This document shows positions 1 to 8,808 of a DNA stretch of 64,000 nt, one piece after another. A program made the position numbers and the translations under genes. Below the pieces are notes generated by a model, which was not told where the DNA came from, searched no databases, and saw only the letters and a program-made list of their open reading frames with translations. Each line of letters opens with the position of its first letter. Positions within the stretch are counted from its first letter, which is position 1. The DNA is from CAVVFX01 sp963747535 (GTDB lineage Bacteria > Acidobacteriota > Terriglobia > Bryobacterales > Bryobacteraceae), in contig CAVVFX010000008.1 in the NCBI GenBank assembly GCA_963747535.1, positions 395,119 to 459,118 of the forward strand, given 5' to 3'.

Positions 1-811
1 TAGGCAGCTTCTTTATTTCGCCGATTACAACCGACTCAATTCTGTCGGTGTAAGGCTGCAGTGTGGCTTCGCCAGAAATTCGGACTGGCTGGCGCATCAG
101 AGAATAAATCAGGTCGGCTTGGCTTGGCCCGAATGTGCAGGCTATAGGGGCACCGATCGGCGGATCTACACGGCATTTCAAGTCTTTTTGTTTGAAATCG
201 GCCATGTCCAGAATCCCATCGACATGCACAATCGCTTTCCGTGGACTGCTAAGGCGTTCCGCCACTCGTTCCGTGACGCGCTGGTTGAAGGTTCCTTTTA
301 TAGCCGCTTTTCGTCCTATTTTCGGGCTGCTGAATTCTATCGAAGAGACGCGCTGGCTCTGGACTACAGATCCAAGGGCGTACAGTCCTTGCAGCACGCC
401 TGGATCGACATTTTTCCGGTTGCCATTGCCAAGTGACCGTATGGACCCCGTAAGTTCTCTGACCACCTCGATGCCAATTCCCGCGTCCGGGATCAACGGA
501 AGTTGTGGCTTGGCGAGGCCAAATTCAAGCCGAGTGCTCCCCTCGCGAATGCCAAGAAGTTCTAACGTACACTCGCGTTGGATGGACGCTACCGCTGGAC
601 CCGGATGGATTGTTTTTCTGCCCTCCAGCGCCTCTGCTTGTTTTGTGACGGCGTTTTGAAGTTCCTGGCAGATCCTGATGAGGTCAGGAACGGGAATTCG
701 CCCTCTTCGAATACCGGGGCCGCGAACTCGTAACCGCAGGATTGGAGTTTCGCGCGACTGCTTCGATTTGCCTTTGGTTGGATCTAAAGACTCACGTGGG
801 GCCGCAGGCAT
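1..811 (-). CDS. Unknown protein next to type I R-M genes (3' end beyond window)
   Basis: An open frame runs from an ATG at 809-811 to the left edge, giving 270 codons without a stop. A good Shine-Dalgarno (AAGGAG, 4 nt before the ATG) fixes the start. The protein begins MPAAPRESLDPTKGKSK, with a basic N-terminus and no signal peptide or membrane segment. I recognise no domain; stretches such as VVIGEIKKL near the edge look like a soluble beta-rich protein. It lies 122 bp downstream of hsdS on the same strand, so it may be part of the restriction-modification operon, whose hsdR is not in this window. Function unknown. Confidence 0.75.
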   Translation of the reverse strand, partial: MPAAPRESLDPTKGKSKQSRETPILRLRVRGPGIRRGRIPVPDLIRICQELQNAVTKQAEALEGRKTIHPGPAVASIQRECTLELLGIREGSTRLEFGLAKPQLPLIPDAGIGIEVVRELTGSIRSLGNGNRKNVDPGVLQGLYALGSVVQSQRVSSIEFSSPKIGRKAAIKGTFNQRVTERVAERLSSPRKAIVHVDGILDMADFKQKDLKCRVDPPIGAPIACTFGPSQADLIYSLMRQPVRISGEATLQPYTDRIESVVIGEIKKLP

Positions 812-933
812 ATTCTCCTTTTGTTCGCCTAGGGAGCTGGTTCGACTTCAAGTTTAACCCAAATCACAGAGAGGACGCCAGTTTCAAAAAGTACGAGCAC
901 GGCTAAACAATTGAAAAGAAGATGCGTAGGGGG

Positions 934-2232
934 TCAGGCCAATGCCTCCATTTTCTTTTCGTGTTCGCGGATATCGAGTTGGCCGGTGACGGCGGCGGTG
1001 ATCAGGGCGGCGCGGTATTCGCGAAGGAGACCAATGCCCTTCTTGCAGAGCCCCTGCTGCCTATCGTGTTCCTCATCGATTTTCGTTATTGCCGCGGCAA
1101 TTTTCCTCTGCTCATCCGGCGGCGGAACTGGGCAGGGAACGTTTTGAATGATGGGCACGCTAATGTTCATCTGAGCGGTGCCCCAGCTCTCAAGGGAAAA
1201 GAACCGCTTGGCCGCGCTGGAGTTCAGAAAAGCCACGTAGTAGTCGGTGCAGTGGCCACGCTTGAGGGTGGACACCAACAGTGTAAAGCACTGGCTGCCA
1301 GCTAGCGACTCTGGTACCGCTGAACTTATTCCGGCGTTCCCCGTCCTCACTGTAAGGATGTCGCCGGCCCTGAGATACCGTGATCTGTTTTCGTCTGCTA
1401 GCGAGCGATCAATGCACAGAACGTCGTCCAGTAACAGGCCGCGTTCGGATAGGTTTGTCGAGCGGATCAGCGGAACGCCTTGATCGGCGTAGGCATGCGT
1501 TGCAGCTTCAGCTATTCCCACAACGTTGCGTGAGCAGATTCGCTTGAACGCCATTGTGGCCCAATGCTGGGGAACTCGTCCGAGCAATTCGGATCCGGAG
1601 TCTTTCATGGGAGCGGCTGGGTCGAGGCCTAAAGTGACGGCGCGGCTTATGAGGGAGGTGCGCTTTTCGTCCAGCAGTTCGGCCAAGCGCTCCTTCTTCG
1701 CAATTAGATTGTCGATTTGAGAGGTACGTCGATCGAGAAAATCGGTTATCGTGGCTTGCTCATCTGCGCTCGGTATCCGGACTAGGCAGTTCTGCATGAT
1801 CTCCTGCTCGATGCTCTCCACGGTGGTGCCTGGTTTCCTCCACTCCGATAGGAATCGATGCTCGTTGCCTTTAATGAAGTACGCAAGAAAGCTTGCGTCT
1901 AGCCGCTCGTCCGGTATCAGTGCCTTGATGTCCTGGTTAATGGCGAACGCTCCAAGCGTTATGCCGACAGGTAGTGTATGGCGTAGGATACCGGAGCGGA
2001 CGACAACCAGGACGGATGCCGCGGGAACAATCGTTGTCGCGCTCGCCCTCACTGCTTGGCGTGAGATGTGGTCCTCGGTTCGGGAGATACGGAGGTCGCC
2101 CATGTCTTTCGGCGAGACCCATGGAATGTCACCGTCCCAGAATTCCAGGTTTTCCTTGTCCGGCGTGCCGCCTCCGACTGTTCGACACACGTACTTCAGC
2201 TTTACTTCGGCAGCGGGGCGGAGTTTGCTCAC
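934..2232 (-). CDS. hsdS: Type I restriction-modification specificity subunit HsdS
   Basis: 432 residues, the usual HsdS length. HsdS recognises the bipartite DNA target and docks the methylase (and HsdR when present). Two target-recognition domains are visible: the first near residues 1-180 (motif GDIPWVSPKDMG, ending in a helix with SQIDNLIAKKERL), the second near 205-410, each followed by a conserved long helix (DRRTSQIDNLIAKKERLAELL and the C-terminal equivalent). The first residues overlap the hsdM stop by 4 bp (ATGA), indicating translational coupling. The frame is intact although its methylase partner is frameshifted. Confidence 0.93.
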   Translation of the reverse strand: MSKLRPAAEVKLKYVCRTVGGGTPDKENLEFWDGDIPWVSPKDMGDLRISRTEDHISRQAVRASATTIVPAASVLVVVRSGILRHTLPVGITLGAFAINQDIKALIPDERLDASFLAYFIKGNEHRFLSEWRKPGTTVESIEQEIMQNCLVRIPSADEQATITDFLDRRTSQIDNLIAKKERLAELLDEKRTSLISRAVTLGLDPAAPMKDSGSELLGRVPQHWATMAFKRICSRNVVGIAEAATHAYADQGVPLIRSTNLSERGLLLDDVLCIDRSLADENRSRYLRAGDILTVRTGNAGISSAVPESLAGSQCFTLLVSTLKRGHCTDYYVAFLNSSAAKRFFSLESWGTAQMNISVPIIQNVPCPVPPPDEQRKIAAAITKIDEEHDRQQGLCKKGIGLLREYRAALITAAVTGQLDIREHEKKMEALA

Positions 2233-4248
2233 CTGCCCACCTCCGCAAGCATGCTCATGATCTCGGTTTCGAGGTCTCGTATCTCCATCTCGATCACGTT
2301 TAGAGGCCGCGGCGGTGTGTACATACAGAAATGCCGTGTCACTGGGATCTCGTAACCGATCTTCGTCTTCTCCTCATCAATCCACGCGTCGGGGACGTGC
2401 GGCTTTACCTCGCGCTCGAAGTAGGCGTGGATATCCTCTTTCAGGGGCACGTTCTCGGTGTCGCGCAATTCGGGGTCGGACTCGATGTTGCCTTGTGCGT
2501 CCTGGCAAATGACCGCGTGTTCGTCGCGCTCGCTGAAGGCCGCGAGAATGGCTTTGCGTACTGGCGCGGAAATGTTCGCCGTTAGCTTGTCGAGTGCGGC
2601 GGCGAAGTCTTTGCGGTCGAGCCAGACCTGGTCCGGTGGTAGAGTCCGGAGCGCGGCGAGAAGTTCGAGTTGCAAGGCCTGACCGCGTTCGATCTCCTTT
2701 CGTCCTTCCTTGCCCGATTTGCGCGAGGTTGCCAGGGCTTCAAAGGCCCGCGACGCTTCGAAGGCGGCGAGGTGCTCCGGGGTCGCGGAAAAGCTCAGCC
2801 GCAGCGGCCGTTCGACGGTGATTTTCCGATAGCCGAAGTCTTCATTGTCGAAGATTCTGGAGTGTTCAGTCTCGACGAAGTCGCCGTAGGCGCGGACGAT
2901 TTCCGCGATCTGCGCGTCGGACAATTCGTTGCGCTTGTTGCCGAGGCTTTTGCGCATTTTGGTATAGAAATCGACGGCGTTGACCAACTGAACCTTGCCC
3001 TTCCGCCGGCGGGCTTTGCGATTGGTGACGATCCAGATATAGGTATTGATGCCGGTGTTGTAGAAGAGCTGGTCGGGAAGGGCGACGATGCCTTCGAGCC
3101 AGTCATTCTCGATGATCCATTTGCGGATGTTGCTTTCGCCGGAGCCGGCGTCTCCGGTGAAGAGCGGGGAGCCATTGAAGACGATGCCGATGCGGGAGCC
3201 GGTCTGGTCGGCGTGGGAGTAGGGCTTCATCTTCGAGATCATGTGCTGGAGGAAGAGGAAGGAGCCGTCGTTGATGCGAGGCAGTCCGGCGCCGAAGCGA
3301 CCGTCGTAGCCTTCGTTTTCGTGCTCTTTGCGGACGTAGTCCTCTTCCGATTCCCATTTCACGCCGAAGGGAGGATTGGCGAGCATGTAGTCGAACTTTT
3401 TGCCAGGGAAGGCGTCGAAGGTTTTGCCGTCGCCGAGGGAGTCGCCGTTCTGAATGTTGTCGATCTCCTCGCCCTTGATGAGCATGTCGGAGCCGCAGAT
3501 GGCATAGGCCTCGGCGTTGTAGTCCTGGCCGAAGATGACGAGTTTGGCGTCGGGGTTGAGTTCGCGCATGTATTTGGCGGCTTCGGAGAGCATGCCGCCG
3601 GTGCCAGCCGCGGGATCGAAGAGGGTGCGGACTGCGCCTTTCTTGCGCAGGAGGTCGTTATCGGGGAGGAAGATGAGGTCGACCATGAGGCGGATGACTT
3701 CGCGCGGGGTGAAATGGTCTCCGGCCTCTTCGTTCGCGGCTTCGTTGAATTTCCGGACGAGTTCTTCGAAACTGCGTCCCATTTCGAGATTGGAGACGAC
3801 GTTGGGATGTAGGTCGACTTCGGAGAATTTCTGGACGAGCTTGAACAGGCGGTTGGATTTATCGAGCTTCTGGATCTGCTGGTCGAAGCCGAAATTGTTG
3901 AAGAGGGCGCGGGTCTCGGGGGAGAAGGCCTGGATGTAGTGGAGGAGGTTCTGGGCGAGACCTTCGGAGTCGGCGAGGAGCTTGGGGAAGTCGTATTTAC
4001 TGGTGTTGTTAGAACTGCTGTTTGGCGGTGCGGCGGAGCATTTTGTCGACGAGGGTCGCGTTCTGGCCTTTGAGTTTCTTGTGTTCTTCGAGGACCTTAT
4101 CTTTGGTGGATTCGAGGACGCAGTCGAGGCGTCGGAGGACGGTCATGGGAAGCATGACTTTGCGGTATTCGGGCGGGCGGTAGGGGCCGCGAAGGAGGTC
4201 GGCGACGTCCCAGATGAAGCTAACAAGGCGATCGGCGTAATTGGTCAA
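2229..4248 (-). pseudogene. hsdM: Type I DNA adenine methyltransferase HsdM, split by a frameshift
   Basis: The gene reads in two frames. From a TTG at 4246-4248 (preceded by GAAGGA) come 79 residues beginning MTNYADRLVSFIWDVADLLR, ending ...AKQQF at a TAA at 4009-4011. The next frame resumes at once with NTSKYDFPKLLADSEG and continues without a break into the methyltransferase body to 2229. One extra base near 4009 explains everything: repaired, the product is about 672 residues. The body carries the AdoMet motif FDPAAGTGG and catalytic NPPF (LANPPFGVKW). An internal ATG at 3782 would give 517 residues without the N-terminal domain. It is either a real inactivating mutation or a sequencing error; no homopolymer is present at the site. 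Confidence 0.88.
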
Positions 4249-4737
4249 GGCGGGCGGTCCTTCTAATGACGCAAAAGCGGACGAATTTTATGAGCTCAAC
4301 AGTTTATGAGCTTACCAGAGACCTTAGATTAGCAGTCTGTGGCAGAAGTCGACGCGGGCCAAAGGCCTACTCCGTATAGCGGTAAGCCGCAAGAACGGCT
4401 GCTGCGCATCCGGGCAGACCACGAAAAACGATGGTCTGCCCTACGGGAGGCCAAAGGCCTACTCCACGAAACTCGTCGCAGGCCGCGACGATTCTGGCTA
4501 TTAGTAGTACAAAGGCTTGCAAACAGTTGATTCTTCGTTGTGGAGTGGGCGTTTTCGCCTGCTCTCGCGCACTGCCGAGACTTCTGCCACCGGCTGTTAG
4601 CGCAACGGCTGACAGACAGAAGAGGTCCTTGCAGAATTAGAAGAGAGCCAACCCTGGCTGCCCCACTATTTGCATTGCCGAGTTTATGCAACTACCTCTA
4701 AAGTCTGTCACACAAAGGCATATAATCGACTCAGCCC
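4249..4737. other. Intergenic region between hsdM and the MFS gene, filled by a repeat element
   Basis: 489 bp between divergent genes. I see no coding region. Most of it is the MITE-like repeat at 4339-4590; the remaining flanks must hold the promoters of hsdM and of the MFS gene. Confidence 0.6.
4339..4590. repeat. 252-bp MITE-like element with 12-bp inverted ends
   Basis: The left end GTGGCAGAAGTC (4339-4350) is the exact reverse complement of the right end GACTTCTGCCAC (4579-4590). Between them are modules that recur elsewhere: AAAGGCCTACTCC (4361-4373 and again near 4453), GGCTGCTGCGCA (4397-4408), a hairpin with arms GGGCAGACCA/TGGTCTGCCC (4412-4441), and GTGGAGTGGGCGTTTTCGCC (4540-4559). 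There is no open reading frame. No target-site duplication is evident. The organisation looks like a non-autonomous element or a mosaic of palindromic units. Confidence 0.65.
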
Positions 4738-6012
4738 ATGACGCCAACCATCACCCCTGTACGCCCTGCCACGTCGCATTACCGCTGGGTAATCTGCGGA
4801 CTCCTCTTCTTTGCGACGGTGATTGCCTATATCGACCGCGGGGTCATCGCCAATCTGGAGAAAGGCCTCGAAAAGGAAATAGGCTTCGACAGTGTCCAGT
4901 ACAGCTACATGTTGATCTCGTTCCAGATTGCTTACGCGATCGGGTTGGTATCGGCCGGCCGTTTGACCGACCGGCTCGGCACACGCAAAGGTTTCTCTTT
5001 TGCGATTGTGCTGTGGAGCATCGCCGCCATGTTGCCTGGCGCGGCGAATTCCGTCACCACCTTCAGCGTGGCGATGTTTATTCTCGGCTTGGGTGAGGCA
5101 GCCAACTTTCCGGCGTGCCTCAAAACCGTGGCCGAATGGTTCCCCAAGAAAGAACGCGCCCTGGCGACCGGTATCTTCAACTCCGGCGCGAACATCGGAA
5201 ATATCGTCACTCCCTTCGTGGTGGCATTTCTCGCCCTGAGCTTTTCCTGGCGCGGCGCTTTCGTCGCGACCGGAGCCATGGGCTTTGTCTGGCTCGGATT
5301 CTGGCTCTGGCTCTATCGCAAACCGGAAGACCACCCCAGTGTCTCGGCCCCGGAACTGGCACTGATCCAAAGCGATCCAGTCGAGAAAACGGAGAGTGTC
5401 CCGTGGCTTCGTCTGTTCCCCTGCAAGGAAACCTGGGCCTTCTCCATCGCCAAGTTTCTCACCGATCCGATCTGGTGGTTCTATCTGTTCTGGCTTCCGC
5501 GATACCTGCAGGGAACCTTTCACTTGAGCCTCGCGGAAAGCCGTACGCCTCTCGGGGTAGTCTATGCGATCTCGTGCGCGGGCAGTATTCTCGGCGGCTA
5601 CATCTCGGCTTTTCTGTTGAAGCGAGGCTATAGCCATAACGCGGCGCGGAAGATCGCCATGCTGATCTGCGCGCTGCTGGTGGTGCCGGTTCTGTACGCG
5701 CCGTATTCGACCAATATGTGGGTGGTGGTGGGACTTGTCGGCCTGGCGGCCGCCGCGCACCAGGGGTGGTCGGCAAACTTGTTTACCTTACCCTCCGACA
5801 CTTTCCCCAAGGCAGCGGTCGGTTCGGTTGTCGGGATCGGCGGCATGGTCGGTTCGGCCGGAGGCGCCCTGTTCCAGTTGGCAACGGGTTATATCGTAAA
5901 GGCCACCAACAGCTACGTTCCGTTGTTCCTCGTAGCGGGCCTGGCTTACCTGGCTGCGTTGCTGGTAATACAAATCCTATCGCCCAGGTTACAACCGGCG
6001 AAATTGGACTAA
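4738..6012 (+). CDS. MFS transporter, anion:cation symporter (ACS) type
   Basis: 424 residues with about 12 hydrophobic segments, the normal size for the ACS branch of the major facilitator superfamily (ExuT/GudP/phthalate-type carriers of organic anions). The first helix is followed by DRGVIANLEKGLEKEIGFD, typical of the ACS N-terminus, and the helix 2-3 loop has the signature GRLTDRLGTRKGF. GEAANFPACLKTVAEWFPKKERA is the conserved helix 4-5 region of this family. It probably imports a carboxylated sugar or other organic anion by proton symport; the substrate cannot be read from the sequence. It appears monocistronic. Confidence 0.9.
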   Translation: MTPTITPVRPATSHYRWVICGLLFFATVIAYIDRGVIANLEKGLEKEIGFDSVQYSYMLISFQIAYAIGLVSAGRLTDRLGTRKGFSFAIVLWSIAAMLPGAANSVTTFSVAMFILGLGEAANFPACLKTVAEWFPKKERALATGIFNSGANIGNIVTPFVVAFLALSFSWRGAFVATGAMGFVWLGFWLWLYRKPEDHPSVSAPELALIQSDPVEKTESVPWLRLFPCKETWAFSIAKFLTDPIWWFYLFWLPRYLQGTFHLSLAESRTPLGVVYAISCAGSILGGYISAFLLKRGYSHNAARKIAMLICALLVVPVLYAPYSTNMWVVVGLVGLAAAAHQGWSANLFTLPSDTFPKAAVGSVVGIGGMVGSAGGALFQLATGYIVKATNSYVPLFLVAGLAYLAALLVIQILSPRLQPAKLD

Positions 6013-6040
6013 AACTTGAACCCGAAGACATTTTATCGGA

Positions 6041-6229
6041 TTGGCTGCGCTGGACGGCATGCCATTGCCCGCCCAGCAGGCGCCCACCTCCGAGGCCTTG
6101 TATAACGCGATCCTGCGGGATGCCGGGCTCAAAAAGCAAGGTGAGGATTTCTGCTGGCACTCAGCCTTCGACCTGCATGGTTTGGTTCGAGGCTATCAAG
6201 CCTGGCAGCACCGCATCTCGTCGGTCTGA
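6041..6229 (+). CDS. Small hypothetical protein
   Basis: 62 residues from TTG 6041 (alternative ATG 6059), 28 bp after the MFS gene. Third codon positions are strongly GC-rich like the neighbours, and the sequence (EALYNAILRDAGLKKQGEDFCWHSAFDLHGLVRGYQ) looks like real protein, but I recognise no family. It could be a remnant of a longer gene. No convincing ribosome binding site. Confidence 0.35.
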   Translation: MAALDGMPLPAQQAPTSEALYNAILRDAGLKKQGEDFCWHSAFDLHGLVRGYQAWQHRISSV

Positions 6230-6379
6230 GTTCGAAGACCTCGCTAGCATTGTTTCGGTTGCGATTACCTGTTAGTGAAAAGGTTATGGGCATGTTGAGC
6301 CTTTTTCCCCGCGAAAATGCAAAAGGTTAGTTATACGCCTTTTCCCAAGTGAACTGCACTGCTACTGTAAATCCTGCAC

Positions 6380-7177
6380 ATGGGATTTTATATGTTTCGG
6401 ATGCTTTTGATTGGCGCTTGCCTGTTTCTGACGAGCGGGCTGGCTTCAGCCTCCAACCTCGCCGTTTGCGGAACCGGGTTCACCAACAGCACCTGCACCA
6501 CTCAGGTTAGTTCCGGGAGCGCCGACGGCAATTGGACCCTGGAGTCGGACCCGACCGTGGCAGACGGCTGCACTACGCCGTGCGCCGGGCAGGTGAGCCC
6601 GGGTTCTCCCTTTGTCACCGAGACGGGGCAGTTCCCATTCCCTAACTGGCTCGCGGATAGCAGTACTTCGGAGTGGATCAGCCCCAATGCCAACGAGGAT
6701 ACGGGGAAATCCGATCCTTATTCCTTGACGGTTCCCTATGTATACACGGAGACCTTCACTATTGCCGGCACTCTCAAACCCAGCTCAACCATAATCATTG
6801 GAGAGTGGGCCGCCGACAACTTTGGGAACATCTATGTGAACGGCACTGAAGTTACCACGGGGACGGATGGGGCGATTCCGAACCAACCCGGCGAATTCGC
6901 GTCATTCACGGCCTTCACCCTCAATTCCTCGAATGCCAGTTTTCACACCGGGTCGAACACGCTCACGTTCGAGGTGTACAACAACGCGAACGGTACGCCC
7001 GACGTGACCGGGCTAAACGTGGTGATTTCGAGCGCTACGGCGAACCCCTCTGTTCCGGAACCAGCTTCTTTCGGGTTTATGGGTCTCGGTTTGACCGTGC
7101 TCGGCCTTCTCCGGAGGCCCGCGAAGCGTCGTCTTGCGGTCAAAGAACCGCTGGAGCCGCGCAGGAGAGAGATCTGA
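6380..7177 (+). CDS. Secreted PEP-CTERM anchored protein
   Basis: 265 residues. An N-terminal signal peptide (MFRMLLIGACLFLTSGLASA; the start may be the ATG at 6392) is followed by an acid, Ser/Thr/Asn-rich beta-type domain. The C-terminus carries a textbook PEP-CTERM sorting signal: VPEPASFGFMGLGLTVLGLL followed by RRPAKRR, i.e. the PEP motif, a hydrophobic helix and a basic tail. Such proteins are processed by an exosortase in exopolysaccharide-producing Gram-negatives. No exosortase is in this window. The tail extends about 18 residues past the usual basic cluster. Confidence 0.88.
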   Translation: MGFYMFRMLLIGACLFLTSGLASASNLAVCGTGFTNSTCTTQVSSGSADGNWTLESDPTVADGCTTPCAGQVSPGSPFVTETGQFPFPNWLADSSTSEWISPNANEDTGKSDPYSLTVPYVYTETFTIAGTLKPSSTIIIGEWAADNFGNIYVNGTEVTTGTDGAIPNQPGEFASFTAFTLNSSNASFHTGSNTLTFEVYNNANGTPDVTGLNVVISSATANPSVPEPASFGFMGLGLTVLGLLRRPAKRRLAVKEPLEPRRREI

Positions 7178-7339
7178 TTTTCGAGGGCACCGCACCGCAA
7201 CCGCATGAAAGGCTTTACGTCCGAGGCCGGCAGGCCGCGATAGAATCGAAGCTTATTTCTCACGAAAGGGCTTCAAGTTGGATCGCCACCTTTCTGGCTG
7301 CCAGGTGGATCGCGGGTTGGAGGTTTTCGTAGCCGGAAC

Positions 7340-7570
7340 ATGAGAGATACGGCAGTTCTCCTTATCGACTGTCCCGACCGCAAGGGTCTGGTGGCGACTG
7401 TGGCGAGCCTTCTCTACCGCTATGGCGCCAACATTACCCATGCCGATCAGCATCAGGATCACGAAGCCGGTCTGTTTTTCATGCGCGTGGAGTGGACGCT
7501 GGATGGCTTTGACCTGGCTACGTTCCGGGCGGAGTTTGAAAAGACAGCGGCGGAACTCCGGCGCAACTGA
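7340..7570 (+). CDS. ACT-domain protein, N-terminal remnant of formyltetrahydrofolate deformylase
   Basis: 76 residues that match the N-terminal ACT domain of PurU: DTAVLLIDCPDRKGLVATVASLLYRYGANITHADQHQDHEAGLFFMRVEW. PurU is normally about 280 residues, with a C-terminal hydrolase domain that releases formate from 10-formyl-THF. Here the frame stops after the ACT domain, and the next hundred bases in all three frames contain nothing like the hydrolase. It is therefore a truncated gene, or a free-standing ACT regulator. Expression as a functional protein is uncertain. Confidence 0.75.
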   Translation: MRDTAVLLIDCPDRKGLVATVASLLYRYGANITHADQHQDHEAGLFFMRVEWTLDGFDLATFRAEFEKTAAELRRN

Positions 7571-7680
7571 GATCTGCGTCGAGAATGTAAAAGCGCCTAC
7601 GCTTCGCCAAGGAAAACGGACACTACGACGCGGGACCCTACGATCGGCCCAGGGGTCAGACTCTCATTCACCGGACGCAT

Positions 7681-8355
7681 TTACGGGACGCATTTACGGG
7701 ACGACTGCAAGTCCCGCGCCAGTCGATTCTTCCACTCGCCCTGCGCGTCGAGAGCCGTCAATGCCGCGCCAGCCAGGTTCGTCGGTAGCTCCGTCGCAGG
7801 GCCGGCCACAAGTGCGCATACTCTACTTTGGCCAAGGCGTCCCAGAAAATATCCCAGTTCCAAAAGAACGTTCAGTCGAGGACGCCCTTCCCCGCCGCCG
7901 GTGCCGGTAACCCCCAAATCCTCCGGCGTGAGCAGTACGATAGCGAAACCTACTTCACCAAGCGTATTCGCCTGCTCCATAACGGTCCGTCCCTGCTCGT
8001 CCCGACCGTGCAGCAGGATCGTCTCAAAACCAAGTTGCTCCACGAACTCGGCGACCACTCCGCGCCCGGCCGTCCCATGCCCATGAACAATGAAAACCTT
8101 TCCCAAAACAGCGACGGCAGCACTCGATGGAGCATTCTGCATGAACTCAACGCCCGCCACGCTAAGACGAGCCGCATAATCGATGCTGAAGCGTTCAATC
8201 AGCCCCAGTTCGACGAGATCGCGCCAGGCCGCTCGTGACTCATCGGCAGTCAAGCCGATTTCGAGTTCCGTCACGTCGCGGACTCCGCGGTTCCGCCCGC
8301 CGGTTTTTTCGTAAATCGCCCGCAACAACCGCATCGAGTTGAAGCGAAGTGTCAC
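7681..8355 (-). CDS. Lone TIR-like (CAP12/Pycsar-type) protein with N-terminal winged helix
   Basis: 224 residues. Residues 1-75 look like a winged-helix module (LTADESRAAWRDLVELGLIERFS). Residues 86-215 match the predicted nucleotide-binding TIR-like family (PF10137): VFIVHGHG at 87-94, ILLHGRDEQGRTVMEQ, VGFAIVLLTPEDLG, and RLNVLLELGYFLGRLG with a candidate catalytic Glu at 166. In this family TIR domains act as NAD-hydrolysing effectors in anti-phage signalling (CBASS/Pycsar), but here no cyclase is adjacent, so the trigger is unknown. The last codons overlap a short tandem repeat (ACGGGACGCATTT). Confidence 0.8.
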   Translation of the reverse strand: MTLRFNSMRLLRAIYEKTGGRNRGVRDVTELEIGLTADESRAAWRDLVELGLIERFSIDYAARLSVAGVEFMQNAPSSAAVAVLGKVFIVHGHGTAGRGVVAEFVEQLGFETILLHGRDEQGRTVMEQANTLGEVGFAIVLLTPEDLGVTGTGGGEGRPRLNVLLELGYFLGRLGQSRVCALVAGPATELPTNLAGAALTALDAQGEWKNRLARDLQSSRKCVP

Positions 8356-8437
8356 GGGGCCATTGTCTCAAATCAGCCGTGCTGCGCTGGAAAGTTTCCA
8401 GGCGCCGATCGCAGCCTGTGGCGGAGGTCTCTCCAGC

Positions 8438-8537
8438 AGCGCGAGAGCAGACGAAAACGCCTGCTCCGTATAGCGGCAAGCCGCAAAAACGGCTGCTCCG
8501 CAGCCGGGCAGACCACAAAAAACGATGGTCTGCCCAG
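8438..8537. repeat. Intergenic repeat mosaic (same modules as 4339-4590)
   Basis: Contains GAGCAGACGAAAACGCCTGC, the inverse of the module at 4540-4565, then CTCCGTATAGCGG as at 4370-4382, then CGGCTGCTCCGCAGCCG, then a hairpin with arms GGGCAGACCA (8506-8515) and TGGTCTGCCC (8526-8535). It sits between the TIR-like gene start and the tRNA gene. Non-coding. Confidence 0.7.
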
Positions 8538-8688
8538 GTCTGCCCTACTGCATTCTTCACGGGCCGAGAGGATTCCAATTGTTAGTAGTACAACGAAGAA
8601 TCAACAGCCGCCCGTGCAACAAATGGAGGTTTGGACTCCAGGATGCGGGGATAGCAGAGGGAGGGAACGATAAGCCTACGAAACGTTT

Positions 8689-8764
8689 TGGTGGACCTGG
8701 TGAGATTCGAACTCACGACCTCTTCCATGCCATGGAAGCGCGCTCCCAACTGCGCCACAGGCCC
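8689..8764 (-). tRNA. tRNA-Ala (GGC)
   Basis: Read on the minus strand, a 76-nt cloverleaf ends with an encoded CCA. The acceptor stem is GGGCCTG/CAGGTCC with one G-T pair, the anticodon arm CTTCC-ATGGCAT-GGAAG presents anticodon GGC, and the T arm contains GTTCGAATC. Discriminator base A. The anticodon reads GCC/GCU alanine codons. Confidence 0.95.
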
Positions 8765-8808
8765 ATGTAAATGATGACTCTCCAATCATATCAAACTAAA
8801 ATGAATTG

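Noticed and set aside
2670..3812. A 380-codon plus-strand open frame antisense to hsdM
   Set aside because: The opposite strand encodes the conserved methylase; this frame is Val/Gly/Glu-rich with no family resemblance and is caused by GC-rich codon bias.
4708..5760. A 350-codon minus-strand frame antisense to the MFS gene
   Set aside because: Highly charged shadow frame; the opposite strand has a complete transporter.
7668..7694. Tandem ACGGGACGCATTT at the end of the TIR-like gene as an attachment site
   Set aside because: Only two adjacent copies and no integrase or distant partner; more likely a simple slippage duplication.
8582..8785. Small minus-strand frame across the tRNA gene
   Set aside because: Consists mostly of the translated tRNA; no coding evidence.
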